A DNA stretch of 32,807 nucleotides from Hyphomicrobiales bacterium (GCA_021775555.1 JAJFHP010000007.1:1-32807); one strand, 5' to 3'; counted from the first letter of the stretch, positions 1 to 10,573 are shown. Translations and numbers: made by a program. Notes: a model not told the origin generated them from the sequence alone.

Positions 1-33
1 GTAACGCATGTTGCTTCACAAGGAGGATATGTG

Positions 34-510
34 ATGAGGCATTTTGACTTAGCACCCCTGTACCGTTCCACTGTCGGCTTTGACCGGCTTGCTTCCCTGA
101 TTAACTCAGCAGGATCGCTTGAAAGCGATGCTCCGACCTACCCGCCCTACAATATCGAACTCATTGGCGAGAACCACTACCGCATCACCATGGCGGTCGC
201 AGGATTTGCCGAGAAAGATATCGAAATCGAAGCCAAGCAAAACGCATTAACAGTGCGCGGTGAACAAACCAGCTCATCTGAATCGGATGACAGCAAATAT
301 CTCCATCGTGGCATTGCCACGCGCACCTTTGAGCGACGCTTCCAGCTTGAGGAGCATGTCGAGGTGAAGGGCGCTGCCCTCGAGAACGGGCTGCTGCATA
401 TTGACCTCGTTCGTGAAATCCCCGAGGCCATGAAGCCCCGCGCAATTTCCATCAATGGCGGCGGCAAGGACGCCAAGGTGATTGAGAACAAGGCCAAATC
501 GAAAGACTAA
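34..510 (+). CDS. Hsp20/alpha-crystallin small heat-shock protein (IbpA-like)
   Basis: ATP-independent holdase chaperone that binds unfolding proteins in the cytoplasm. The N-terminus MRHFDLAPLYRSTVGFDRL matches the IbpA-type opening of proteobacterial small heat-shock proteins. An alpha-crystallin domain follows at about residues 38-140, with the typical stretch around ITMAVAGF and a beta-strand region LTVRGEQ. Length (158 aa) is normal for the family. A GTG at 31 is also in frame, but the AGGAGG at 21-26 sits 7 nt before the ATG at 34 and only 4 nt before the GTG, so 34 is preferred. The gene is alone on its strand and ends in a strong terminator. The promoter lies outside the window, so heat-shock control cannot be judged. 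Confidence 0.93.
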   Translation: MRHFDLAPLYRSTVGFDRLASLINSAGSLESDAPTYPPYNIELIGENHYRITMAVAGFAEKDIEIEAKQNALTVRGEQTSSSESDDSKYLHRGIATRTFERRFQLEEHVEVKGAALENGLLHIDLVREIPEAMKPRAISINGGGKDAKVIENKAKSKD

Positions 511-534
511 ATCTCTCTAATATCAGCCAGAACG

Positions 535-565
535 GGTGCTCTCCATAGGAGAGCACCTGTTTTTT
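535..565 (+). terminator. Rho-independent terminator after the Hsp20 gene
   Basis: A perfect 10-bp stem, GGTGCTCTCC (535-544) and GGAGAGCACC (548-557), with a 3-nt loop ATA. TGTTTTTT follows on the plus strand. On the minus strand no T run follows the stem, so it mainly serves the Hsp20 gene. The S9 peptidase gene ends just beyond it at 573. Confidence 0.92.
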
Positions 566-572
566 GCATGTC

Positions 573-2510
573 TCAATCAGGCCAGTTATCGATCTTGATC
601 TCCCGCAGGACTTGATCCGGTTCGAGCCCTAGAACGCGTGCGTAAAATGCGTATTCGCTTTCCAGAACTTCGATAATGGTTTCAGCACTACGAAACCCGT
701 GCCCTTCATTGGCAAATTCGCTGTAGGACACGGGCACGCCTCGTGTCTTCAGGGAATGGACCATGGAACGTGACTGTTCCGGCGGCACAACCTTGTCTTC
801 CAGTCCTTGAAAGAAAATCACTGGACAGGTGATCCCATCGGCATGGGTGAGCGGTGAGCGCCAGGTGAATTCCGTTTCACAATTGTCCGGGGTGGTGCCC
901 GTGAGGCCATAGAGATAGCCGCTCTCGAATTTATGCGTGATGACCTGGAGCTGGTTGAGATCTGAAACACCATAAGCACATGCCCCGGCACGGAAGATGT
1001 CGAGCTTTGCAAGGGCCATGAGTACCGTGAAACCGCCCGCGCTGCCTCCTGAGATTAGCAGTCGCTCGGGATCCACCCTACCCATTTCGATCAGATGTTG
1101 GGTGAGTGCCGCCACGTCCTCCACGTCACGGATACCCCATTGGCCGTTCAATCTCTCCTTGTAGGCGCGGCCATATCCGGCACTGCCGGAATAATCCAGA
1201 TCGCACACCGCAAAGCCCCGGCTGGTCCAGTACTGGATTTTCAACTTCAGCCCCCGGTCAGCCATGCCCGTCGGCCCGCCATGAACAAACAGGATCAGTG
1301 GCGGGCGCTCATCTGCTGGCGCGGAATGGGACGCATTCACCGGGGGGTAGAACAGCGCGTAAAGCTCTTGCCGTCCACTCTGGAAGCGCAGCATTTCGCC
1401 CTTTGAAATATCATCTGGCGCAATACCGGTATCACCTGCCGAGCGCAAGATCTGGAAACCGCCATCCGGCTTTATCGCGACAACCGCCGCTGCAGCTGTA
1501 TCGCTCGCACCAATGAGTGCGACGCCGCCCTCGTAAGGAACGAGTGAGTCGATTGAACGCAGATCACACTCCACAGGTGTTACTTCACCGTTGTTCACGT
1601 CGATGAGGCCGAGCCTTGTTTCACCGTCCTCAAGAAAAGCCGCCACGATGTGCGCTTCGTCCGCCACCGTGTAAGACTGCATACCGAACACCCATTGCGG
1701 GCGCATCAGCTCACTCTTCCGCGCATTGATTTGCGTGATGCTTTCGCCATCCCACCCGTGCAAATTGCCAAAATCACTTTTGTCCCAGACAAAAAACAGC
1801 CGTCCACCAGGCGACCATTCAGGCTGGAACACCGCGCTGCCATCGCCCCCGGCAATTTTGCGCTCATTGGCGAGCAATCCGTCCTGCCCGATCTCAGCGA
1901 TATAAAGTGCCGCACTTTCCCAGGGCATGTCGGGCAAATCCCAGGCGAGCCAGGCGAGGGACCCTCCGTCAGGGCTGACGCGTGGAGAAGCGTAAAAATC
2001 ATGCCCCCGGGCCACGATCTCGGGCCGCACTTCACCACCGCCACCAAGCGCTATGACAACAAGATAATTCTCAGGCTCATGTGCCCCGGCTTCATGATGC
2101 TCGGCAACGGCGATGAGGCGCCCCCGCAGCGCATCATGGCTCATATCCGCGAACCGGGTATCGGCCTCACGGGTTAACCGGCACACCCCTTGGCCAGGTG
2201 AAAGGACGTGGATATCCTGCGTGTCCGCATCGACGAAATACACACCGTCTCCCGTGGCCAGATATTCTCCACCGCCATATTCATGGACTTTCGAGCGCGC
2301 TGAGAAGGGGGCGGAAAGAATATCTTCAGCTTGTCCTCCAAGCGTCATGCGCATGATGACGCCCCTCCCTCCTTCATCAGGTCGGCTCTCCGACCAATAG
2401 AGGTGCGCCCCTGACGCTTGCAACGCGCCGAAGCGGAGCGATTTGCCGGCCACCGCTTGCGCGCTCACCGGTGAGCGCCAGGTTCCATAGGGTCGTGATG
2501 CTGATGACAT
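573..2510 (-). CDS. S9 family serine peptidase (prolyl oligopeptidase / acylaminoacyl peptidase type)
   Basis: Cytoplasmic serine peptidase that cleaves oligopeptides. The first ~370 residues look like the beta-propeller that gates the active site, and residues ~380-645 form an alpha/beta-hydrolase domain. The oxyanion motif HGGPT is at 410-414. The nucleophile is Ser490 in GGSAGG, the acid is Asp572 in GLEDKVVP, and the base is His604 in NEGHGF, so the triad is complete. No signal peptide is seen. At 645 aa the length is typical of bacterial S9C-type enzymes. It is transcribed towards the Hsp20 gene and away from gltB, with no operon partner in view. The exact peptide specificity cannot be read from the sequence. 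Confidence 0.93.
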   Translation of the reverse strand: MSSASRPYGTWRSPVSAQAVAGKSLRFGALQASGAHLYWSESRPDEGGRGVIMRMTLGGQAEDILSAPFSARSKVHEYGGGEYLATGDGVYFVDADTQDIHVLSPGQGVCRLTREADTRFADMSHDALRGRLIAVAEHHEAGAHEPENYLVVIALGGGGEVRPEIVARGHDFYASPRVSPDGGSLAWLAWDLPDMPWESAALYIAEIGQDGLLANERKIAGGDGSAVFQPEWSPGGRLFFVWDKSDFGNLHGWDGESITQINARKSELMRPQWVFGMQSYTVADEAHIVAAFLEDGETRLGLIDVNNGEVTPVECDLRSIDSLVPYEGGVALIGASDTAAAAVVAIKPDGGFQILRSAGDTGIAPDDISKGEMLRFQSGRQELYALFYPPVNASHSAPADERPPLILFVHGGPTGMADRGLKLKIQYWTSRGFAVCDLDYSGSAGYGRAYKERLNGQWGIRDVEDVAALTQHLIEMGRVDPERLLISGGSAGGFTVLMALAKLDIFRAGACAYGVSDLNQLQVITHKFESGYLYGLTGTTPDNCETEFTWRSPLTHADGITCPVIFFQGLEDKVVPPEQSRSMVHSLKTRGVPVSYSEFANEGHGFRSAETIIEVLESEYAFYARVLGLEPDQVLREIKIDNWPD

Positions 2511-2628
2511 GGGCGCTCTATAGCCGGTGGGAAGTGCGCGCGTCGAGGCCGCAAGAGAGCTGTGGAAAGACTTGCTTCATTCAATAGCTTGTGTCGCCAT
2601 GGCAAATCTGGCATTTTGAACCGGCATA

Positions 2629-2645
2629 GGACAGTGTTGCTGTCC
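2629..2645 (+). promoter_or_regulatory. Short hairpin or operator in the gltB upstream region
   Basis: A perfect inverted repeat, GGACAG / CTGTCC, with a 5-nt spacer TGTTG, about 220 nt before gltB. It could be a protein-binding palindrome or part of the leader RNA. Function is unknown. Confidence 0.35.
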
Positions 2646-2723
2646 CTTTGCACCCGGGCACCGGTCCAATTGCGGCAGTTTCGCACATAGGTGATGGAAA
2701 CTCTGGACTTGCAGCAGCCTGAA

Positions 2724-2744
2724 GGCGGGGAATGCAAACCCGCC
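2724..2744 (+). promoter_or_regulatory. Second hairpin in the gltB leader
   Basis: GGCGGG (2724-2729) pairs with CCCGCC (2739-2744) over a 9-nt loop, about 120 nt before gltB. There is no T run, so it is not a standard terminator. It may be leader RNA structure. Confidence 0.35.
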
Positions 2745-2837
2745 GGGCATTAGGCCCCAGATGCATTCTTGCACGCACGCTCTCCAGCCAAAAAAAGGCG
2801 CTCCGGAGACGCGCGCAGGCTGCGCCAAGGGGAGAAA

Positions 2838-2861
2838 ATGACGATGGGTTGGGAGCAGTAA
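2838..2861 (+). CDS. Seven-codon upstream ORF (MTMGWEQ) directly abutting gltB
   Basis: An ATG at 2838 follows a purine-rich ribosome-binding site AAGGGGAG (2827-2834). It opens a 7-codon frame that ends in TAA at 2859-2861, immediately before the gltB ATG at 2862 and in the same frame. Such an arrangement would let ribosomes terminate and reinitiate on gltB. A weak hairpin, GGCGC (2797-2801) / GCGCC (2822-2826), lies just before its ribosome-binding site. The element is visible in the sequence; translation and a regulatory role are inference. It could equally be a chance frame next to a real gltB start served by GGGAG at 2850-2854. Confidence 0.35.
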   Translation: MTMGWEQ

Positions 2862-5800
2862 ATGACGTTGAGGAAACTGCGCGAGGGACAAAAAAGCCTT
2901 GGCCTGTATGACCCGGCCCTGGATCATGACGCCTGTGGCGTCGGCTTCGTTGCGCACCTCAAGGATGAAAAATCTCACGATATCGTCGCCAAGGGTATCC
3001 AGATACTGGAAAACCTGGAACATCGAGGCGCCACCGGCGCCGACCCGCGCGCAGGAGACGGCGCGGGTATGCTGGTCCAGATTCCACATCAATTTCTGAG
3101 CGAGGAATGCGCCGCGCTTGGCTTTGAACTTCCCAGGCCAGGTGCCTATGGCATCTCACATATTTTCATGCCGCAAAATTCAGAGCTGCACGATCATTGC
3201 CGCGAAATCGTGGAGCGTGCGATTGCCGGGGAAGGCCACACCCTCCTGGGATGGCGCGAAGTGCCTGTCGACAACAGCTGCCTCTCCGAGCCGGTTATCG
3301 AAACCGAGCCGGTGCATATGCAGGTGTTCATCGGCCCGCGAGAAGATAGCCGCGACGAGACGCATTTCGAGCGTCATCTCTATCTCTTGCGCAAAGTCAT
3401 ATCCAACACGATCTTCAAGGAAACCGAAGGGCGCGATAACGGGTTTTACATCGTGTCCATGTCTTGCCGCACCACCGTCTACAAGGGCATGTTCCTCGCT
3501 GACCAGCTCGGACCCTATTACAAGGATTTGTCGGACACCCGTTTCGTGTCCGCGCTGGCGCTGGTGCATCAACGCTTTTCAACCAACACCTTCCCGTCAT
3601 GGAAGCTGGCGCACCCCTTCCGCATGATCGCCCACAATGGCGAGATCAACACGCTTCGCGGCAACGTCAACTGGATGGCTGCGCGCCAGGCCAGTGTCTC
3701 GTCTCCCTTGTTCGGGGATGACATCTCGAAGCTCTGGCCTATTTCTTATGAGGGCCAGTCGGATACGGCCTGCTTCGATAACGCGCTGGAATTTCTCATC
3801 CGCGGCGGCTACAGCCTCGCCCATGCGGCGATGATGCTGATCCCCGAAGCATGGGCCGGCAATCCTCTGATGGATGAAAAACGCCGTGCATTTTACGAAT
3901 ATCACGCCGCCCTCATGGAGCCATGGGACGGCCCGGCTGGTGTGGCCTTTACCGACGGCCTGCAGATCGGCGCCACGCTTGACCGCAACGGGTTGCGGCC
4001 AGCACGCTACTTCGTCACCAGTGACAATCTCGTTGTCATGGCATCAGAAGCGGGCGTACTGCCCGTGCCTGAAGAAACCATCACGCATAAATGGCGGCTC
4101 CAGCCGGGAAAAATGCTGCTCATTGATTTGGCAAAGGGCCGCATCGTCTCCGATGAGGAAATCAAGGCGGAACTGGCCGATTCCCATCCTTACCAGACCT
4201 GGCTCAACAAAGGGCAAATCCGGGTTCGTGACCTGCCGGATACCGGAGTGCAGCCGCCCGGCACCAACGTCGCCCTGCTCGACCGTCAACAGGCTTTTGG
4301 CTACACCCAGGAAAGCCTGAAATTCCTGATGGGTCCGATGGCCTATATGGGACAGGAAGCCATTGGATCCATGGGAACGGACACGCCGATCTCGGCGCTT
4401 TCGAGCCGTCCGAAACTGCTCCACACCTATTTCAAGCAGAACTTCGCGCAGGTAACCAATCCGCCGATCGACCCTATCCGCGAAGAATTGGTCATGTCTC
4501 TGGTGAGCTTTATCGGCCCCCGGCCCAATCTTCTCGACCTCAAGGGGACCTCAAAACTCAAGCGCCTGGAAGTGTCACAGCCCATCCTCGACAATGAGCG
4601 GCTTGAAAAGGTTCGCATGATTGGCGAGATCGAGGATAATGATTTCCGAACCATCACGCTCGATATCACCTACGCTGCCAAAACTGGCTCGGATGGCATG
4701 GAGCCGGCATTGGACCGGCTTCGCAAAGACGCGGAAAAGGCCGTTGGTGATGGATACAACATCATCATTCTTTCTGACCGGGCGCTCAGTGCCGAGGCGG
4801 TGCCTATCCCCTCCCTGCTGGCGACGGCCGCCGTCCACCATCACCTGATCCGCAAGGGCCTGCGCACCTCCGTTGGAATTGTCGTCGAGACCGGCGAAGC
4901 CAACGAGATAAACCAGTTCTGCACCCTTGCCGGGTATGGTGCGGAGGCCATAAATCCCTATCTGGCGTTTGAGACGCTGGAGGCTATGGCCGACGACGTT
5001 GAAGAAGACCTAACCCGCGATGAAGCGATCAAGAATTACATCAAGGCCATCGACAAGGGGTTATTGAAGGTCATGTCCAAGATGGGCATCTCCACCTACC
5101 AGTCCTATTGCGGCGCGCAGATTTTTGATGCGGTTGGCTTGCACAGTGATTTTATCGAAAAATATTTCACCGGCACCCATTCTCAAGTCGAAGGCGTCGG
5201 TCTCATCGAGATTGCCCGTGAAACAGTCGAGCGCCACAGACTGGCGTTTTCCGATGCGCCCATATACCGGAATGCCCTTGATGTCGGGGGTGAATACGCA
5301 TTTCGAATACGCGGCGAGTCCCACTCCTGGACCTCCGATACGGTCGCCGACCTGCAACATGCCGTACGCGGGAACCTGCCCGGCAAATACGCGGAATATG
5401 CGAAATGCATCAACGAACAGGATCGCCAGTTGATGACCCTCCGTGGCATGTTCAAGATCAACAGCGCCAAGGAGATGGGGCGCAAGCCGATAAAAATCGA
5501 CGCTGTTGAGCCGGCGGCTGAAATCGTCAAACGCTTTGCCACAGGCGCTATGTCCTTCGGTTCGATCTCGCGTGAGGCGCACACCACGCTGGCCATCGCC
5601 ATGAACCGACTCAAGGCCAAATCCAATACCGGCGAAGGCGGAGAACAGGCGGACCGGTTCGAGCCATTGCCAAATGGCGATTCCATGCGCTCGGCCATCA
5701 AGCAGGTGGCGTCGGGACGTTTCGGGGTGACGACCGAGTACCTGGTCAATTCAGACATGATGCAGATCAAGATGGCGCAAGGGGCCAAGCCCGGCGAGGG

Positions 5801-7544
5801 CGGGCAGCTTCCGGGCCACAAGGTCGATGCTGTCATCGCCAAGGTACGCCATTCGACGCCCGGTGTTGGGCTGATCTCGCCGCCGCCGCATCATGATATC
5901 TATTCCATTGAGGACCTGGCGCAGCTCATTTTTGACCTCAAAAACGTCAATCCTTCTGGCGATGTCTCCGTCAAGCTCGTGTCTGAAGTTGGTGTCGGAA
6001 CAGTCGCAGCCGGCGTCGCCAAGGCGCGCGCGGACCATGTGACCATTTCAGGTTTCGAAGGCGGCACGGGCGCCAGCCCTCTCACGTCCATCAAGCATGC
6101 GGGATCCCCGTGGGAAATTGGCCTGGCCGAAACCCACCAGACGCTGGTTGAAAATCGCTTGAGAGGACGCATCGCCGTGCAGGTCGATGGCGGACTGCGC
6201 ACCGGGCGCGACGTTATCGTTGGCGCACTTCTGGGCGCCGATGAGTTTGGATTCTCAACCGCGCCGCTGATTGCCACCGGGTGCCTGATGATGCGCAAGT
6301 GCCATCTCAACACCTGTCCCGTCGGCATCGCTACCCAGGACCCGGTCCTGCGCAAGCGTTTCACCGGCAAGCCCGAGCATGTCATCAATTACTTCTTCTT
6401 CGTGGCCGAAGAGGTGCGCACGATGATGGCGGAAATGGGCTTCACATCGCTCAACGAGATGATCGGCCAGACCCAATGGCTGGACAAGCAGGAAGCCATT
6501 GAACACTGGAAGGCTCAGGGGCTTGAATTCGCCCGCCTGTTCCACAAACCCGATGTGCCGGACAACGTTGCGATCTATAATTGCGAACGCCAGATCCATC
6601 ACATCGACAAGGTCCTTGACCGCAAATTCATCAGACAAGCCAAGCCCGCATTGGAAAAGGGCAGCGCGGTGCGTATGGACTTTGAGATAAACAACACCAA
6701 CCGGACGGCCGGGGGGATGCTCTCGGGCGAGGTGGCCAAGCGCCATGGCCATGAGGGTTTGCCTGAAGACACGATCCATATCGCGCTCAAGGGCACAGCG
6801 GGACAAAGCTTCGGAGCATGGCTCAGCTCAGGAGTTACGCTCGATCTTGAAGGCGAGGCCAACGACTATGTGGGCAAGGGCCTTTCTGGCGGACGCATCG
6901 TTGTCCGGCCTCCGGCCAACAGCGGCATCGTGCCTGAAGACAGTATCATTGTCGGCAACACCGTTCTCTACGGGGCCATCAATGGCGAGTGCTATTTCCG
7001 GGGCATCGCGGGCGAGCGCTTTGCCGTGCGCAACTCCGGAGCTGTCGCAGTGGTGGAAGGCACCGGCGACCATGGCTGCGAATATATGACCGGCGGCGTG
7101 GTGGTGGTTATCGGCCAGACGGGACGCAATTTTGCCGCCGGCATGTCAGGCGGTATCGCTTATGTGCTGGACGAAGCCGGTGATTTCGATCGCCGCTGCA
7201 ACATGGCGATGGTTGACCTGGAGCCTGTAGCCGAGCAGAGCGAGCGCATGGAGCGCCTCGCACATCAGGGGCCGGACCTGCAGAGCCATGGGCTGGTTGA
7301 TGTCCTGAGTGATATGACCCGCTTTGACTCTGAGCGCCTGCGTCAGCTCATCGAAAACCACCGGCACTACACCGGGTCGGCGCGCGCGAAAGACATCCTC
7401 GACAACTGGGATGCTTCGCTGGCCAAGTTCGTAAAAATCATGCCGGTCGAATATCGTCGTGCATTGCAGGAAATGACCAAGCATCAGGAAGCCGACAAGA
7501 CGGGCCTCGACGCGCTCGAAATCGGCCTGCGCGGGGGGAAATAG
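2862..7544 (+). CDS. gltB: Glutamate synthase (NADPH) large subunit
   Basis: The alpha subunit of GOGAT converts glutamine plus 2-oxoglutarate to two glutamates. The N-terminal class II amidotransferase domain starts at Cys25 in the motif DACGVGF, which would become residue 1 after propeptide removal. A central linker domain, the FMN-binding (beta/alpha)8 synthase domain (about 860-1230) and a C-terminal beta-helix with Gly-rich repeats follow. The [3Fe-4S] cysteines are Cys1141, Cys1147 and Cys1152 in [13 protein letters not shown]. At 1560 aa it matches alphaproteobacterial GltB. The chosen ATG directly follows the stop of a short upstream ORF and has GGGAG 7 nt upstream. gltD follows after 3 nt, so the two subunits are surely cotranscribed. 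Confidence 0.98.
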   Translation: MTLRKLREGQKSLGLYDPALDHDACGVGFVAHLKDEKSHDIVAKGIQILENLEHRGATGADPRAGDGAGMLVQIPHQFLSEECAALGFELPRPGAYGISHIFMPQNSELHDHCREIVERAIAGEGHTLLGWREVPVDNSCLSEPVIETEPVHMQVFIGPREDSRDETHFERHLYLLRKVISNTIFKETEGRDNGFYIVSMSCRTTVYKGMFLADQLGPYYKDLSDTRFVSALALVHQRFSTNTFPSWKLAHPFRMIAHNGEINTLRGNVNWMAARQASVSSPLFGDDISKLWPISYEGQSDTACFDNALEFLIRGGYSLAHAAMMLIPEAWAGNPLMDEKRRAFYEYHAALMEPWDGPAGVAFTDGLQIGATLDRNGLRPARYFVTSDNLVVMASEAGVLPVPEETITHKWRLQPGKMLLIDLAKGRIVSDEEIKAELADSHPYQTWLNKGQIRVRDLPDTGVQPPGTNVALLDRQQAFGYTQESLKFLMGPMAYMGQEAIGSMGTDTPISALSSRPKLLHTYFKQNFAQVTNPPIDPIREELVMSLVSFIGPRPNLLDLKGTSKLKRLEVSQPILDNERLEKVRMIGEIEDNDFRTITLDITYAAKTGSDGMEPALDRLRKDAEKAVGDGYNIIILSDRALSAEAVPIPSLLATAAVHHHLIRKGLRTSVGIVVETGEANEINQFCTLAGYGAEAINPYLAFETLEAMADDVEEDLTRDEAIKNYIKAIDKGLLKVMSKMGISTYQSYCGAQIFDAVGLHSDFIEKYFTGTHSQVEGVGLIEIARETVERHRLAFSDAPIYRNALDVGGEYAFRIRGESHSWTSDTVADLQHAVRGNLPGKYAEYAKCINEQDRQLMTLRGMFKINSAKEMGRKPIKIDAVEPAAEIVKRFATGAMSFGSISREAHTTLAIAMNRLKAKSNTGEGGEQADRFEPLPNGDSMRSAIKQVASGRFGVTTEYLVNSDMMQIKMAQGAKPGEGGQLPGHKVDAVIAKVRHSTPGVGLISPPPHHDIYSIEDLAQLIFDLKNVNPSGDVSVKLVSEVGVGTVAAGVAKARADHVTISGFEGGTGASPLTSIKHAGSPWEIGLAETHQTLVENRLRGRIAVQVDGGLRTGRDVIVGALLGADEFGFSTAPLIATGCLMMRKCHLNTCPVGIATQDPVLRKRFTGKPEHVINYFFFVAEEVRTMMAEMGFTSLNEMIGQTQWLDKQEAIEHWKAQGLEFARLFHKPDVPDNVAIYNCERQIHHIDKVLDRKFIRQAKPALEKGSAVRMDFEINNTNRTAGGMLSGEVAKRHGHEGLPEDTIHIALKGTAGQSFGAWLSSGVTLDLEGEANDYVGKGLSGGRIVVRPPANSGIVPEDSIIVGNTVLYGAINGECYFRGIAGERFAVRNSGAVAVVEGTGDHGCEYMTGGVVVVIGQTGRNFAAGMSGGIAYVLDEAGDFDRRCNMAMVDLEPVAEQSERMERLAHQGPDLQSHGLVDVLSDMTRFDSERLRQLIENHRHYTGSARAKDILDNWDASLAKFVKIMPVEYRRALQEMTKHQEADKTGLDALEIGLRGGK

Positions 7545-7547
7545 CCC

Positions 7548-8966
7548 ATGGGTAAGGTAACGGGGTTCCTGGAAATTGACCGCCAGGACAAGACATATCG
7601 CCCGGCCGGTGATCGTGTCCGCAGCTATGATGAATTTGTCATCCCGCTTGATGAGCCGAGCGTGAAACGCCAGGCAGCACGCTGCATGGATTGCGGGATC
7701 CCCTATTGCCACACCGGCTGCCCGGTCAACAACCAGATCCCCGACTGGAACGACCTCGTTTACAACGATGACTGGAAAGAGGCCGCGCGCAATCTCTATT
7801 CGACCAATAACTTCCCCGAAATAACGGGACGAATCTGCCCTGCGCCCTGCGAGGAAGCCTGCACGCTGAACATCAATAACGAGCCCGTCACCATCAAGAC
7901 CATCGAATGCGCCGTTGCCGACAGGGCTCTGGAGCAGGGATGGGTTGTGCCCATTCCACCGGAGGAGAAAACGGGCAAGCGCGTCGCAATCGTGGGCTCA
8001 GGCCCGGCCGGCATGGCGGCGGCGCAACAGCTGGCCCGCGCCGGCCACGAGGTTCATGTCTATGAGAAACACGCCAAGCCGGGTGGCTTGCTGCGTTACG
8101 GCATTCCTGATTTCAAGATGGAAAAGAAGCTTATCGATGCCCGCGCCGAACAGATGGAAGCCGAAGGCGTCAACTTCCACTATGGCGTCAATGTTGGCGT
8201 TGATATGAGTGTGGAGACCCTCGAGGGGGACCATGACGCGGTGTTGCTCGCGGGCGGTTCCGAGGCGCCTCGTGATTTGCCCGTCGAGGGCCGAGGTCTT
8301 GAAGGTGTGCATTTCGCCATGGATTTTCTCCCCCAGCAGAACCGGCGCGTGTCGGGTGAGCCACTGGGTAACGTGGAGCCCATCCTGGCGGCAGGCAAGC
8401 ATGTGCTGGTGATCGGCGGCGGCGATACGGGCTCGGACTGTATCGGTACGTCCTTTCGCCAAGGTGCAATTTCCGTCACACAGCTTGAAATCATGCCCAA
8501 ACCCCCCGAGCATGAAAACAAATCCATGGTCTGGCCGCACTGGCCAATGAAGATGCGGACCTCCTCCAGCCAGGCTGAAGGGGCCGAGCGCGACTGGAGC
8601 GTGATGACCACCAGGCTCACCGGCAGGAATGGCAAGCTCGAGAAGCTCCACTGCGTGCGTGTGGATGACGACATGAAACCGATCAAGGGCAGTGACTTTG
8701 AACTCAAGGCCGAGCTTGTTTTGCTGGCCATGGGCTTCGTGCACCCTGTGCATGAGGGCCTGATCGAGGCGCTCAAGGTGGAGCTTGATGAACGGGGCAA
8801 TGTGCTCGCTAATGAAATCAGCTATCAGACCTCACTGGAGAAAGTATTCACCGCAGGCGACATGCGCCGGGGGCAATCTCTCGTCGTCTGGGCCATCCGC
8901 GAAGGCCGCCAGGCCGCCAATACCATTGATGCCTTCCTGATGGGCTGGAGTGATCTGCCGCGTTAG
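7548..8966 (+). CDS. gltD: Glutamate synthase small subunit
   Basis: The beta subunit of NADPH-GOGAT takes electrons from NADPH through FAD and passes them over iron-sulfur clusters to GltB. Cysteines for the N-terminal clusters are Cys46, 49, 54 and 58 ([13 protein letters not shown]) and Cys97, 101 and 105 (CPAPCEEAC). The FAD-binding Rossmann motif GSGPAG lies at 150-155, and a second dinucleotide motif, [11 protein letters not shown], serves NADPH. The length of 472 aa is normal. The start ATG is 3 nt after the gltB stop, with a GGGGGGAA ribosome-binding site inside the end of gltB. A diverged copy of part of its 3' end appears downstream at 10375-10425. Confidence 0.98.
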   Translation: MGKVTGFLEIDRQDKTYRPAGDRVRSYDEFVIPLDEPSVKRQAARCMDCGIPYCHTGCPVNNQIPDWNDLVYNDDWKEAARNLYSTNNFPEITGRICPAPCEEACTLNINNEPVTIKTIECAVADRALEQGWVVPIPPEEKTGKRVAIVGSGPAGMAAAQQLARAGHEVHVYEKHAKPGGLLRYGIPDFKMEKKLIDARAEQMEAEGVNFHYGVNVGVDMSVETLEGDHDAVLLAGGSEAPRDLPVEGRGLEGVHFAMDFLPQQNRRVSGEPLGNVEPILAAGKHVLVIGGGDTGSDCIGTSFRQGAISVTQLEIMPKPPEHENKSMVWPHWPMKMRTSSSQAEGAERDWSVMTTRLTGRNGKLEKLHCVRVDDDMKPIKGSDFELKAELVLLAMGFVHPVHEGLIEALKVELDERGNVLANEISYQTSLEKVFTAGDMRRGQSLVVWAIREGRQAANTIDAFLMGWSDLPR

Positions 8967-9125
8967 GACCCATAGAAACCAGCGACTGTATTGAACCAGG
9001 TTCCCTCTGCCTCCGTGCACAGGAACGCCATTGGGACTGGGCGACTTCCTGACTTTCCCGTAATATGCGTCTCCGATCTGAATACACATAGGTAACTCTC
9101 AAGAAACCTTCAGGCGAAATCACCC

Positions 9126-10289
9126 ATGTCAATCATCGATCACGTTCGGAAATATCATGACGAGCTGACAGCAATCCGCAGGGATTTCCATGCCCACCCC
9201 GAGTTGGGAATGGAAGAAGAGCGGACCAGCGAAATTGTCGCTGAGAAACTCAAAGGCTGGGGACTGGAGGTGCAGCGCGGCATCGGGAAAACCGGGGTTG
9301 TCGGCACGCTTCGCATCGGCAATGACACGCGCTCGATTGGCCTGCGCGCCGACATGGATGCTCTGCCCATGAGCGAAGCCAACGATTTCGATTATCGCTC
9401 CAAATATGACGGGAAGATGCATGCCTGCGGCCATGACGGCCACACGACCATGTTGTTAGGTGCGGCACGTTATCTGGCCGAAACCCGGAATTTCGAGGGC
9501 TGCGTCCATTTTATATTCCAGCCGGCTGAAGAAGGTCTCGGCGGAGCGGAAGCCATGCTCAAGGATGGTCTGCTAGAGCGCTTTCCCTGCGACACGGTTT
9601 TCGGCATGCACAATCACCCCGGTGTTCCAGTGGGGAATTTCGGGATTCGTACCGGACCGATGATGGCGGGCGGCGCGCTGTTCGACATCAAGATCACAGG
9701 TATCGGTGCCCATGGCGCACGGCCCGAAGGCAGTGTTGACCCGGTGGTGGTCGCCGCCCATATCATTACCGCGGCGCAGACCATCGTATCGCGCAACGTG
9801 GGCGCCAAGGATGCCGCCGTGCTCTCCTTCACACAGGTGCATTCGGGTGATGCCTATAACGTCATTCCCGACGAGGCACTCATCATGGGCACCGCGCGAA
9901 CCTTTTCCAGCGACATCATGAAAAAAGTCGAGGAGCATCTGCGCCAAATCGCGGAAGGAATAGCCATGAGCATGGGCGCCACGGCGAAACTGGATTTCCG
10001 GTTTGTATTTGCCCCGCTCGTCAACGATGCCGAGCAAACCGAATTCGCCGCTGATTGCGCGGCTGAACTCGTTGGCGAGGAAAATATCAACCGAAACTTC
10101 CATCAGATGATGGGGTCGGAAGATTTCTCATTCATGCTGGAGGCTACCCCAGGCGCTTATATCCGTATCGGCAATGGCGAGGACAGCTGCCAGGTCCACA
10201 ATAGTGGCTATGATTTCAATGACGAGATTATCCCGCTTGGCGTGGCTTTCTGGGGCAACCTCGTGGAGAACAAACTCGCAAAGCAATGA
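9126..10289 (+). CDS. M20 family metallo-amidohydrolase (hippurate hydrolase / IAA-amino acid hydrolase type)
   Basis: Cytoplasmic two-metal hydrolase that removes an acyl group from N-acyl amino acids or related amides. Metal-ligand motifs of the M20D group are present: Cys101 and His103 in MHACGHDGH, the acidic pair in FQPAEEG (135-136), His162 in GMHNHP, and a C-terminal His in CQVHNSGYDF. A lid or dimerisation domain is inserted at about 180-290. Length (387 aa) is typical. The ribosome-binding site before ATG 9126 is weak. It lies 159 nt after gltD on the same strand. A short direct repeat flanks the gene (8962-8974 and 10303-10315). The physiological substrate cannot be read from sequence; a nitrogen-salvage role is suggested only by its neighbours. 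Confidence 0.93.
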   Translation: MSIIDHVRKYHDELTAIRRDFHAHPELGMEEERTSEIVAEKLKGWGLEVQRGIGKTGVVGTLRIGNDTRSIGLRADMDALPMSEANDFDYRSKYDGKMHACGHDGHTTMLLGAARYLAETRNFEGCVHFIFQPAEEGLGGAEAMLKDGLLERFPCDTVFGMHNHPGVPVGNFGIRTGPMMAGGALFDIKITGIGAHGARPEGSVDPVVVAAHIITAAQTIVSRNVGAKDAAVLSFTQVHSGDAYNVIPDEALIMGTARTFSSDIMKKVEEHLRQIAEGIAMSMGATAKLDFRFVFAPLVNDAEQTEFAADCAAELVGEENINRNFHQMMGSEDFSFMLEATPGAYIRIGNGEDSCQVHNSGYDFNDEIIPLGVAFWGNLVENKLAKQ

Positions 10290-10374
10290 CTTTGAAGGCC
10301 CGGTTAGGACGCATAACGTAAGGCTGGATATCTCTTGGGGTTTCAGGCAATCCCACCTTTGAAGTCATCGGTTG

Positions 10375-10425
10375 CTGGGGGAATCCGTGTGGGCCGCCAG
10401 GCGGCGCATAACATTGATACCTTCC
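10375..10425 (+). pseudogene. Decayed fragment of the gltD 3' end
   Basis: A 34-nt stretch (10392-10425) matches gltD 8904-8937 at 29 of 34 positions without gaps, including an identical 11-mer GGCCGCCAGGC and CATTGAT. The similarity extends upstream through CTGGG and ATCCG to about 10375 with one small gap. Translated in the same register it gives GRQAAHNIDTF against Glt[12 protein letters not shown]. There is no start codon, no upstream gltD sequence and no continued match afterwards. It is best read as a relic of a partial duplication, and the short open frame around it is unlikely to be a gene. The match was made by eye. Confidence 0.6.
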
Positions 10426-10573
10426 CGCCCATGCCTTTCTTCCCCAAGAGTACCAATAAACAGCAGGAAGAACCCGTCACCCCGGCGAAACGCCAGTTTG
10501 ACCAAGGTCAATCTATCTCCCAATCACACGGCTATACTGTCCTGAGCAGACACGCGTGAAGGAGGAACCACTC

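Larger units (their letters stand above)
2511..2861. promoter_or_regulatory. Divergent intergenic region: S9 peptidase promoter side and gltB leader
   Basis: This 351-bp gap separates the divergent S9 peptidase and gltB genes and holds no convincing full-size gene. Readable elements are three possible hairpins on the gltB side (2629-2645, 2724-2744, 2797-2826) and a 7-codon upstream ORF ending at gltB. I could not identify a convincing -35/-10 pair or sigma-54 site by eye. Confidence 0.5.

Noticed and set aside
615-632. GGTTCGAGCCC, resembling a tRNA T-loop
   Set aside because: It is inside the S9 peptidase coding sequence and no cloverleaf arms can be drawn around it.
2577-3092. A 171-codon minus-strand frame across the gltB leader and start
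   Set aside because: It overlaps the conserved GltB N-terminus, has no ribosome-binding site I can see and no recognisable domain.
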